Source: Methanoregulaceae archaeon
GTDB lineage: Archaea; Halobacteriota; Methanomicrobia; Methanomicrobiales; Methanospirillaceae
NCBI GenBank assembly: GCA_015660965.1
Contig: JACTVG010000001.1
Span: 248,001 to 312,000 of the forward strand
Length of the DNA stretch: 64,000 bases
Direction of reading: 5' to 3'
Part shown: positions 56,439 to 64,000 of the stretch, piece after piece
Layout of the letters: each line of letters begins with the position of its first letter
How positions within the stretch are numbered: the first letter of the stretch is position 1
Position numbers and translations under genes: made by a program
Notes under the pieces: model-generated
Database searches by the model: none
Seen by the model: only the letters and a program-made list of their open reading frames with translations
Told to the model about the DNA's origin: nothing

Positions 56439-56884
56439 TAGAGGGAGTCGAGATAATTCCTTTGAGAACGATTATGGATGACCGGGGAATGGTCAGACAT
56501 ATGATGAAGTGTACGGATCCACATTTCAGTAAATTCGGGGAGATCTATTTCTCCGTTATTTTTCCCCAAGTAATAAAGGCCTGGCATGTCCATAGGAAAA
56601 TGGAACTCAATTATGCCGTAATTTCAGGAAATATCAAACTCGTCCTTTACGATGCCCGCAAAGGCTCCCCGACAAGTGGCCAGATACAGGAAATCTGCAT
56701 GGGGGAGGATAATTATGTCCTTGTAAAAATTCCCCCGCATATCGTTAATGGGTTCAAGGCAATTGGAAATGAAAAAGCGATTGTGGCTAATTGTTCAGAT
56801 ATACCTCACGATCCAGATGAGATAGAACGATTCGATCCGTTTGATCCCAAAATAGGGTACAACTGGGAAATCCGACACGGGTAA
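56435..56884 (+). CDS. RmlC-like cupin sugar 3,5-epimerase
   Basis: A 149-residue protein of the dTDP-4-dehydrorhamnose 3,5-epimerase fold. The cupin segment WHVHRKMELNYAVISG carries the candidate catalytic His, and PPHIVNGFKAIG follows. It is shorter than classical RmlC (about 180), as in RmlC-like relatives of CDP-sugar clusters. It overlaps the dehydratase gene by 4 bases and would act on the 4-keto sugar. Confidence 0.85.
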   Translation: MIEGVEIIPLRTIMDDRGMVRHMMKCTDPHFSKFGEIYFSVIFPQVIKAWHVHRKMELNYAVISGNIKLVLYDARKGSPTSGQIQEICMGEDNYVLVKIPPHIVNGFKAIGNEKAIVANCSDIPHDPDEIERFDPFDPKIGYNWEIRHG

Positions 56885-56911
56885 ATACCTACGTGTATGC
56901 AAGAAACGATC

Positions 56912-57850
56912 ATGAAACGAATTCTCATAACCGGAGCAAATGGATTTATTGGTTCCCGTCTCGTGAAAAAATTATTGGACCGTGGTCATGAAGTAGGAAT
57001 AATCGTACGTGAATCCTCTGATCTCAGACGCATTGACACGATTCTTGATCGCATTACGGTATTCAAGGGAGATATCCGGAATTGTGACGATGTATCCGAA
57101 ATAGTAGCGAAATTCACCCCGGATGCTATCTTACACCTCGTGACATACTATGCTGTAGAACATACCTCTTCTGAAGTGAACGTCATGATGGAAACCAATG
57201 TCATGGGGACGATCAACCTGCTGGAATCTGCACGGGTGAATAAGGTAAAACTTTTTGTAAATACCAGTACCTGTGCCGTTTATGAACAGAAAGATCGAGC
57301 ATTATCTGAAAATGATCCGGTCAGTCCTCAGAATCTCTATGCTTTGACAAAACTCCACGCTGAGGAGGCATGCAAGTTTTATGCACTTAACTATGGTGTT
57401 GATGGCATCTCGTTGAGGCTTTTCCCTCCTTATGGGCCGGGAGATCATGAACGACGACTTATTCCCTATCTCATTCACTCATTTTCCATGAATCAAATTC
57501 CCCAGATGACCACCGGTGAACAAAAATGGGATTTTGTTTTTGTCGATGACATCATTGATGCATATATCGCAGTTATATCCGTATATCCCCTCAAAGAGCA
57601 CTATGAAGTGATCAATATCGGGACCGGAAACCCCTGGAGCGTCAAACAGATGGTACAAATCATCATGCATATGATGAATAAAAATATTGGATTATCGTGG
57701 GGGGCACTCCCCCATCGAAAAAACGAGGTGTGGTTTAACTCAGCCGATATCAGAAAAGCTGCAGCTCTTCTTGGCTGGAAACCTGTCACAGATATTCATG
57801 ACGGCATCCGCATGACGATAGAGTATTTTACACAGCAGAGGGCTGCATAG
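56912..57850 (+). CDS. NDP-sugar epimerase/reductase (extended SDR)
   Basis: About 312 residues from the ATG at 56,912; an in-frame ATG at 56,897 is equally possible and no strong ribosome-binding site decides. TGANGFIGSRLVKKL; catalytic NTSTCAVYEQ and YALTK near residue 143; RLFPPYGPGDHE. It could reduce the 4-keto group of the CDP-sugar made upstream, as CDP-abequose or CDP-tyvelose synthases do. Confidence 0.82.
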   Translation: MKRILITGANGFIGSRLVKKLLDRGHEVGIIVRESSDLRRIDTILDRITVFKGDIRNCDDVSEIVAKFTPDAILHLVTYYAVEHTSSEVNVMMETNVMGTINLLESARVNKVKLFVNTSTCAVYEQKDRALSENDPVSPQNLYALTKLHAEEACKFYALNYGVDGISLRLFPPYGPGDHERRLIPYLIHSFSMNQIPQMTTGEQKWDFVFVDDIIDAYIAVISVYPLKEHYEVINIGTGNPWSVKQMVQIIMHMMNKNIGLSWGALPHRKNEVWFNSADIRKAAALLGWKPVTDIHDGIRMTIEYFTQQRAA

Positions 57851-57852
57851 TC

Positions 57853-58908
57853 GTGGCAGAAGTACCGGAAATAACAGACAATCAAAATTTCCATCGCGCT
57901 GGTGACCCCCTCGTCTCCATATGTATTCCTACATATAACCGTGCGGATATGATTGGGATGGCTGTTGAGAGTGCATTAAACCAATCATACCGAAATATCG
58001 AGGTTATCGTCGTGGATAATGCATCGTCAGATTCAACAGATGACGTAATCTCCTGTTATAAGGATGAACGGCTTCGTTATGAAAAAAACCCGGAAAACCT
58101 GGGACTTTTTGGAAATTTTAACCGTTGTATTGAACTTGCCCGTGGAAGGTATATTCATATTCTCCATTCGGATGATTATATCGATCCGGAATTTACTCGG
58201 ACCTGCATTCAGTTTCTTGAATCCCATCAGAATGTAGCGATGACATTCAGTTCAATAATCATTTTATGCAAAGATGTGCAGAAACGGATTGAACTCTCCG
58301 AAGAAAATATAATTTTCCCGGCTCCTGAAGGGTTTAATGAGATCCTTACCAGAAGGAATTTTATCAATTGTCCAACGGTTATGATGCGACGGGAAGTGTA
58401 TGACAATGTCGGGCGATATTCATGCGAATACCCTTATGCAGCTGATCTACTCATGTGGTTGAAAATTTCAAAACGCTATGATATAGCCTATATCCATGAT
58501 GCTGCGCTTTATTACCGGCAAGGAGAACATTCGGAGTCTTTTCATCAGTTATTCAGAAGTCCCTCTGGGTATCTTGATGCGTTGAGAATTTTCATTAATC
58601 TAATCGATACATCCGAAAAAGATATCCAGCATCATCGTCATAAACTGAATATTGCACTCAGGAGGCATATGGGAGATTGCCTGTATGCCGGTATTACCCG
58701 GGCTGATGGCATGCACGGATACATGCCATCAGTTTTTTTCAGTTTTGCATGTACCTCCTGGAGCCTGATACAACCCGATTCCCTGGTTTCTTTCTTGAGA
58801 AAAGGTATCGATTTATTTCTTATTTTTTGCCTGTGGTTATGTGCCTCTTTACCTGGTATACGATATTGCCTGAAAAAAATTGTGCAATCGGATAAAACCT
58901 CTTATTAA
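57853..58908 (+). CDS. GT2-family glycosyltransferase
   Basis: A 351-residue protein starting at GTG, two bases after the previous stop. GT-A fold: VSICIPTYNRADMIG; VVDNASSDSTDD; HSDDYIDPEF as the DxD-like metal site. The C-terminus has one hydrophobic stretch (about residues 315-335) that may anchor it in the membrane. It probably adds the CDP-derived deoxysugar to a growing lipid-linked glycan. Confidence 0.88.
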   Translation: MAEVPEITDNQNFHRAGDPLVSICIPTYNRADMIGMAVESALNQSYRNIEVIVVDNASSDSTDDVISCYKDERLRYEKNPENLGLFGNFNRCIELARGRYIHILHSDDYIDPEFTRTCIQFLESHQNVAMTFSSIIILCKDVQKRIELSEENIIFPAPEGFNEILTRRNFINCPTVMMRREVYDNVGRYSCEYPYAADLLMWLKISKRYDIAYIHDAALYYRQGEHSESFHQLFRSPSGYLDALRIFINLIDTSEKDIQHHRHKLNIALRRHMGDCLYAGITRADGMHGYMPSVFFSFACTSWSLIQPDSLVSFLRKGIDLFLIFCLWLCASLPGIRYCLKKIVQSDKTSY

Positions 58909-59195
58909 TTCACCAATCCTGTTTTATGCTCCTCTCTCAACTGCGTTGAAATTTCTCCCGCACCTTGCTCTTATTCAATGCTTTCTGATATAGCCTGCCT
59001 TTGCGGGATAGTCTTTCGTGGTGCCAGACCGGGGAAAAAACGGTAGGGTTCAGCTCCGCTTTTTATCAGGTTAAAATTTCTCATCAGAAAAACCAATCTC
59101 GGAGGATGGCCGCTCTTCCTGCAACAGATTAAATATTTGATCGAAATACCTTTTTCAAGGGTCATCCTTTTGATACTATTGGGTTTTGGGTTTGC

Positions 59196-61124
59196 TTAAT
59201 CTCGGATGATTCGACGAATTGCGTCTGCTGCTCTTATGGCAGAATTCCCATCATCGAGATATGTGCAGAATGTTTTTAGGAAACTGCGGTCCGGGTCGGT
59301 TATCGGGTGAAGTGATCCTCCTTCGAGAATACAATCAACGGTCTGAACAAATTCCGAACCAGAATCGCACAAAGTCACACGCTTTTTCAATAGATTCTTT
59401 ACGGAATCCGGCATAGTAATCAGATCACGATCTGTAAGGGCAATAAGGGGCTTGTCTGTCAACATACCCTCATAGAGTCCAGTACTCGGCATCTCGTAGA
59501 CCAGCATATCAGCAGACCACTGCAATTCGCTGAGTGGGACAGAATCGATTATCTCGCATTCGGGACATACTGCAGAAAGCATGTCGATCGTTGGGTCATT
59601 CCCTCGTGAGAGGAATGCTTTATAGCCAAAACGATAACCAGGATATTTTTTAAAGGTCTTCGCAATTTTTGTCCGGATATCAAAAATATAACAATTGCGG
59701 AAATAATTGAAATCATAGAGGTAAAAGTTATTGGACATTGCCCCCGGGATGTATACAACAAAGGGCCAATGTTTTCTCCCGGTCATTTTTTTCAGGAAAT
59801 CGAAGGTTCGGGGTTCATCATGGTTTTTACTTAAATAATCCAGCCGTGCCGATCCCACAGGAATTCCTGTGGATAATGAATCCATATGCAGCGACCTTTT
59901 CTCAATATAATCCCTCTCTCCCTCCCCATAAACAAGCTGATAATCGGAATAGTACAAATCCATTAGATCCCACATCGTGTTTTGAATATCCCCCATGCTT
60001 GAACCGTGCTGGTAAAAAATTACCGGGACCTTGGAAGCCCGTGCAGCCATAATAAAACCTGTCTCGCGGGGTCCCCAGATTCCTCCGCACACGATCCCGC
60101 ATGGATTTTTTTGCGCGATCAATGCATTTCCCTCAAGCATGCTTTTCCAGAGAACCGGAATTGTCTTAAACCAAAAATGCTGGAATAGTGAGACTAAAAC
60201 ACCTTTAAGCTGCCAATCCTGCCAGCCACCCGGTTGCCAGAACCAGTCTTCTTTACTGATCTCAGACCAGAGTGATGTCATCTTTTGGGCATCAAGCAAT
60301 TGATCCGGACGGGATACATTCTTGCCGGGATTGATGAAATCGTTGAATAAAACGATTTCTACGCCGGACATTTCAAGATAATGAACAACCTCGTCCGTAA
60401 TATCATAATGATCCCTGAGAACCAGTTTTGGCCGGGGATGGTTAATTCTGTCTGGCGTATGAGATCCCGCGTGGTTTTTTTCAGATTTTAAATGCTTCCT
60501 TATCTGACGGCTTGTCTTTTTTAAAAGCGATTTGAATGATGCCACAAAAGCGTACGCCCAGTTTCTTTTCATATACACTTGGGTTATCCAGAACTTATCA
60601 GACGCAAGGGCCGGGATTTTTATCTGTTCAATCTGGTGATAAGGTGCCCATTCCGGAATACAGTGGGATAATGCAGAGGATTGAATCATCAGATCTGTGT
60701 CATAAGAAATTGGTTCGGGGCTGGAAAAGAAAACAACTTTTTCTGGAGACAGCGCTGTCTTAATATTTTCGAGAACATCTGCAATTTGAATAAAGGTATC
60801 CCAGTAGTTCTTAAGATATAAAATATAATTCCGTGCGGGGCAAAAATTCGTTTCTTTTAATGAAGGGATATTATTTTGTAGAATCTCATCCACGTGTCGT
60901 GCCCAAGTAACCTGATCTGATTGAAGTTTTTCTACCAGCTCTGCGTTTTTATTACACTGAAATGCATCAAAGGTGAGATATGAGATATCATGGTTTTGAA
61001 AAGTCCATGCAGCATCCGGAGTTACCGCAATAAACCGGGAAATTTTTTCTGAATACCCGGGTGAATTTATCAGCCATTCAACCTGACTTCCCGATTCACA
61101 AAAGGCGATTATTTCATTCTTCAA
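59196..61124 (-). CDS. Surface polysaccharide biosynthesis protein (GT-B-like)
   Basis: A 642-residue soluble protein. The C-terminal half resembles the CDP-glycerol/KpsS-like or TIGR04326-type GT-B fold: GIVCGGIWGPRETGF, IFYQHGSSMGD, FVVYIPGAMS, and VYEMPSTGLYEGML. The N-terminal half is family-specific. It is likely a glycosyl or phosphoglycosyl transferase or a capsule assembly factor. It stands alone on the minus strand between two plus-strand operons. The 287-base gap before it (58,909-59,195) shows no feature. Confidence 0.75.
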   Translation of the reverse strand: MKNEIIAFCESGSQVEWLINSPGYSEKISRFIAVTPDAAWTFQNHDISYLTFDAFQCNKNAELVEKLQSDQVTWARHVDEILQNNIPSLKETNFCPARNYILYLKNYWDTFIQIADVLENIKTALSPEKVVFFSSPEPISYDTDLMIQSSALSHCIPEWAPYHQIEQIKIPALASDKFWITQVYMKRNWAYAFVASFKSLLKKTSRQIRKHLKSEKNHAGSHTPDRINHPRPKLVLRDHYDITDEVVHYLEMSGVEIVLFNDFINPGKNVSRPDQLLDAQKMTSLWSEISKEDWFWQPGGWQDWQLKGVLVSLFQHFWFKTIPVLWKSMLEGNALIAQKNPCGIVCGGIWGPRETGFIMAARASKVPVIFYQHGSSMGDIQNTMWDLMDLYYSDYQLVYGEGERDYIEKRSLHMDSLSTGIPVGSARLDYLSKNHDEPRTFDFLKKMTGRKHWPFVVYIPGAMSNNFYLYDFNYFRNCYIFDIRTKIAKTFKKYPGYRFGYKAFLSRGNDPTIDMLSAVCPECEIIDSVPLSELQWSADMLVYEMPSTGLYEGMLTDKPLIALTDRDLITMPDSVKNLLKKRVTLCDSGSEFVQTVDCILEGGSLHPITDPDRSFLKTFCTYLDDGNSAIRAADAIRRIIRD

Positions 61125-61270
61125 ACTGATAACTCCGTAACAACGACGACCTGTTGTTCTGGTTAAATCGTCAGTTTATACGTTTACACCCCCGGGATAA
61201 AAAAGCTCATCCGCAGACTCTCGCATTGTTTCCCATAACTATAATGTAAAAAGAACAGTAATGAATATAC

Positions 61271-62245
61271 ATGGTTTATAACCTCAACGATAAGACCATC
61301 CTACTCACGGGAGGAACCGGGTCATTTGGTCAGAAATTTTCTGAGGTTGTCCTTAAAGAACACGCCCCGAAGAGTATCCGTATCTACTCACGGGGAGAAT
61401 TAATGCAGCTCCAGATGGATCAAAAATTCAAAAATGAAAATCTAAGGTTTTTCATTGGCGACGTCCGAGATAAAAATCGCCTGAAGCGTGCGATGAATGA
61501 TGTCGACCTCGTCATCCATGCCGCGGCACTCAAGCAGGTACCTGCATGTGAATATAATCCGATCGAAGCGGTGAAAACGAATATTGACGGGACCGTGAAT
61601 ATCATCGATGCGGCAATTGACAATGATGTTGATCGCGTGATGCTCATCAGTACGGACAAGGCCGTTCATCCGGTCAATTTGTACGGCGCTACCAAGATGG
61701 TGGCTGAAAAATTAATTGTCCAGGCAAATTCTTATTCAGGTGGAAAAAAGACCCGGTTCAGTTGTGTAAGGTATGGCAATGTAATAGGTAGCCGGGGGAG
61801 TGTGATTCCATTATTTTTGGAACAACGAAAGTCCGGGACAATTACGGTAACAAGTGAGAGAATGACGCGTTTCTGGCTTACGCTGGAACAGGGTGTTCAG
61901 TTTGTCATCAATTGTATGCACGAGATGGAAGGCGGGGAAACATTTATTCCCAAAATCCCCAGTATGTCACTCCTTGAACTTGCAAAGGCAATTGCCCCTG
62001 ATGCAAAGATCAAAAATATCGGTATCCGCCCCGGGGAAAAATTGCATGAAATTCTCCTTACCGAAGATGAATCCCGCCATACAACAGAATATGAAAAATA
62101 TTTTGTCATTGAGCCGGAATATGTCTCGTGGCAGAAAAAATCACTTCCCGGGGGTAAAAAACCGGCTGATGATTTTAGTTATACCAGTGATACGAACTCG
62201 TCGTGGCTTACAAGAGATGATCTTATCAGACTGGTGGGACTCTGA
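61271..62245 (+). CDS. pseB: UDP-N-acetylglucosamine 4,6-dehydratase (PseB-like)
   Basis: A 324-residue protein. TGGTGSFGQKF, then RIYSRGELMQLQM, catalytic STDKAVHPVNLYGATK, and the C-terminal RPGEKLHEIL motif. PseB starts pseudaminic acid synthesis by dehydration with C5 inversion; the related FlaA1-type enzymes act in other amino-sugar pathways. It leads an operon with a methylase and a PseA/WbpG-type amidotransferase. Confidence 0.9.
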   Translation: MVYNLNDKTILLTGGTGSFGQKFSEVVLKEHAPKSIRIYSRGELMQLQMDQKFKNENLRFFIGDVRDKNRLKRAMNDVDLVIHAAALKQVPACEYNPIEAVKTNIDGTVNIIDAAIDNDVDRVMLISTDKAVHPVNLYGATKMVAEKLIVQANSYSGGKKTRFSCVRYGNVIGSRGSVIPLFLEQRKSGTITVTSERMTRFWLTLEQGVQFVINCMHEMEGGETFIPKIPSMSLLELAKAIAPDAKIKNIGIRPGEKLHEILLTEDESRHTTEYEKYFVIEPEYVSWQKKSLPGGKKPADDFSYTSDTNSSWLTRDDLIRLVGL

Positions 62246-62291
62246 ACCAGTCCTGCATCAGAGGATTGCTAATACGTAAGGGAGGTCAACC

Positions 62292-62921
62292 ATGAAGTTC
62301 CGGACATCACAAGAAGAATTCTGGGCTGGATCCTTTGGTGATTCATACATCGATCGTAACAAAACTATTGATATTATCGCATCAAATACCGCATTTTTTT
62401 CAAGAATTCTCACGCATGTTTCAGATATCCATTCAGCGATTGAGTTTGGTTCAAATATTGGACTTAACCTAGTTGCATTACGACAACTTCTACCATCAGC
62501 TGATCTTTCAGCTATTGAAATCAATGAAAAAGCTGCTGCGACTCTGAAAGAATTAGGTTATGTAAAAGTCTATCAGGAATCAATTCTCGATTTCGTTGTG
62601 GACTTCCAGAGAGATTTTGTTTTTACCAAGGGAGTACTCATTCATATAAATCCTGATATGTTATCTCTGGTTTATGAAAAACTGCATCAGGCAAGTAGAA
62701 AATATATCTGTGTGGCAGAATATTATAACCCGGTACATCAGGAAATTAATTACCGGGGGCATACAGACCGGCTTTTCAAACGGGATTTCGCAGGAGACAT
62801 GCTGGGACGGTATCCGGATCTGCATTTGCTGGATTATGGGTTTGTGTACCGGCGTGACAACAATTTCCCCCAGGATGATATCACGTGGTTCCTGATGGAA
62901 AAAAAATCTCATAAGGAGTAA
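62292..62921 (+). CDS. Pseudaminic-acid-biosynthesis-associated methylase
   Basis: A 209-residue SAM methyltransferase of the family linked to pseudaminic-type clusters (TIGR03587-like). FWAGSFGDSYIDRN near the start is typical; the SAM motif is AIEFGSNIGLNLVAL; FTKGVLIHINPD follows. A ribosome-binding site GGGAGG lies 7 bases before the ATG. It may methylate the nucleotide sugar or its acyl group. Confidence 0.85.
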   Translation: MKFRTSQEEFWAGSFGDSYIDRNKTIDIIASNTAFFSRILTHVSDIHSAIEFGSNIGLNLVALRQLLPSADLSAIEINEKAAATLKELGYVKVYQESILDFVVDFQRDFVFTKGVLIHINPDMLSLVYEKLHQASRKYICVAEYYNPVHQEINYRGHTDRLFKRDFAGDMLGRYPDLHLLDYGFVYRRDNNFPQDDITWFLMEKKSHKE

Positions 62922-62925
62922 TCTT

Positions 62926-64000
62926 ATGGATACTTCACACCATTCAACGAAAGATACAACAATACACTATTGCAAGCGATGTGTCATGCCTGACACAAAA
63001 CCAGATCTCCATTTTGACGAATCTGGTGTCTGCAATGCCTGCAGAAATTACGATAAGCGGAAAAATATCGATTGGGTACAACGAAAAAAAGAATTTGATG
63101 CAATCCTTGATCGCTATCGATCGAAAGATGGAAAAAACTGGGATTGTATTATCCCAGTAAGCGGTGGGAAAGATAGTACATATCAGGTCGTCCGAATGCT
63201 TGAATTCGGGATGAATCCTTTATGTGTAACTGCAACAACCTGCGATCTCTCCAATATCGGCAGAAAAAATATTGAAAACATCAAAAGCCTCGGCGTGGAT
63301 TATATAGAATTCTCCCCTAATAAAAAAGTCCGGCGAAAACTGAACCGCATCGGACTTAAGGAAGTGGGTGATATTTCATGGCCAGAACACGTCAGCATCT
63401 TCACTATCCCGATAAAAGTCGCTGTCGAATATAATGTCCCCCTTATTATCTGGGGAGAAAATGCACAAAATGAATATGGTGGACCTGCATCAGCGACAGA
63501 AAATAATGTCCTGAACCGGAGATGGCTCGAAGAATTCGGGGGACTTCTTGGAATGAGAGTATCTGATCTTATCGGTATAGACGGCCTTCGTGAGCGGGAC
63601 CTGATACCTTATACCTATCCTACCGATGAGGAATTGAAAAATGTTGGTGCTACAGGATTATATCTGGGACATTATACGCCATGGGATGGCTATACGAATG
63701 CACTTGTCTCCCAGGCGTACGGATTCACCACGTACCCATCTACTGTTGAGGGATCCTGCGTTAATTACGAAAATCTGGATAATTATCAGACCGGTATCCA
63801 TGATTACTTCAAATTCTTAAAATTCGGCTTTTCTAGGACTTCCGATATTGCCTCATTACATGTACGACGAGGGCGACTCTCCCGTCAGGACGCTTGTAAT
63901 CTCGTTCAGATGCATGATGGTAAATTTCCCTGGTCTTATTTAGGCAAACCCGTTGATGAGATTTTGAGTCTCTTGGATATCTCGGTAGATGAATTCATCC
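62926..64000 (+). CDS. N-acetyl sugar amidotransferase (PseA/WbpG-type), 3' partial
   Basis: Open to the window's end; 358 residues visible. Start ATG at 62,926 with AAGGAG 7 bases upstream and a 4-base gap from the methylase stop. N-terminal Cys motif CKRCVMPDT and CNACRNY (zinc), then the PP-loop PVSGGKDST near residue 80 that binds ATP, and IIWGENAQNEYGG. WbpG converts an N-acetyl group to acetamidino using ammonia from a HisH/HisF-like pair, which would be expected downstream, outside the window. Confidence 0.92.
   Translation, partial: MDTSHHSTKDTTIHYCKRCVMPDTKPDLHFDESGVCNACRNYDKRKNIDWVQRKKEFDAILDRYRSKDGKNWDCIIPVSGGKDSTYQVVRMLEFGMNPLCVTATTCDLSNIGRKNIENIKSLGVDYIEFSPNKKVRRKLNRIGLKEVGDISWPEHVSIFTIPIKVAVEYNVPLIIWGENAQNEYGGPASATENNVLNRRWLEEFGGLLGMRVSDLIGIDGLRERDLIPYTYPTDEELKNVGATGLYLGHYTPWDGYTNALVSQAYGFTTYPSTVEGSCVNYENLDNYQTGIHDYFKFLKFGFSRTSDIASLHVRRGRLSRQDACNLVQMHDGKFPWSYLGKPVDEILSLLDISVDEFI

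Noticed and set aside
58909-59195. 64-residue minus-strand frame in the gap
   Set aside because: No ribosome-binding site, no family; the sequence looks like an untranslated spacer.

Overview
The window looks like part of a euryarchaeal methanogen chromosome, most likely Methanomicrobiales-like. This rests on gene families, not a database search: an archaeal three-gene glutamate synthase with an FrhB-type F420 protein, a methanofuran biosynthesis enzyme (MfnB), archaeal CCA-adding enzyme, topoisomerase VI, archaeal NadM, a class III ribonucleotide reductase, and promoters with archaeal TATA boxes and very short leaders.

Bases 1-31,770 are mainly housekeeping genes. In order: a glutamate synthase operon ending in an FrhB homologue; CCA-adding enzyme and a 2H phosphodiesterase; a glutaredoxin-like protein plus NrdD; a lipoprotein; an Hsp20-like/HTH pair; a MazF-like toxin downstream of guaB; mfnB, a HisA-like protein and thymidylate kinase; valS; a DUF92 membrane protein; a membrane protein and a free-standing pyruvate-kinase C-terminal-like protein; a YchF-like GTPase; several unrecognised proteins; a phosphoesterase and an antitoxin-like small protein with a palindromic operator; overlapping larB-nadM; and hisS-top6B-top6A.

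Bases 31,798-64,000 are a surface-polysaccharide or protein-glycosylation island. From 31,798 to 51,273 every intact gene is on the minus strand: nucleotide-sugar enzymes (a LegB-like dehydratase, nucleotidyltransferase, several epimerases), a GT4 glycosyltransferase, a cyclase-family hydrolase, a HAD phosphatase, two B12-type radical SAM proteins, a Wzx-like flippase, sugar methyltransferases and a CMP-sugar-synthetase-centred module. The rest holds a CDP-deoxyhexose operon (54,646-58,908, plus strand), two large surface-carbohydrate proteins and a UDP-GlcNAc dehydratase/methylase/amidotransferase operon that runs off the window. Together these genes would make several activated deoxy-, amino- or acidic sugars, methylate them, assemble them and flip them across the membrane, probably for S-layer or archaellum glycans or a capsule.

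The island shows recent rearrangement: two IS256-type insertion-sequence ends about 3.2 kb apart around an AT-rich segment, an acyltransferase truncated by one of them, a decayed second copy of a sugar O-methyltransferase, and a surface-carbohydrate gene whose frame is broken exactly at a run of ten A. The most unusual features are that frameshift, an NrdD with no recognisable glycyl-radical C-terminus, the larB-nadM coupling, and the operator in front of the antitoxin-like gene.
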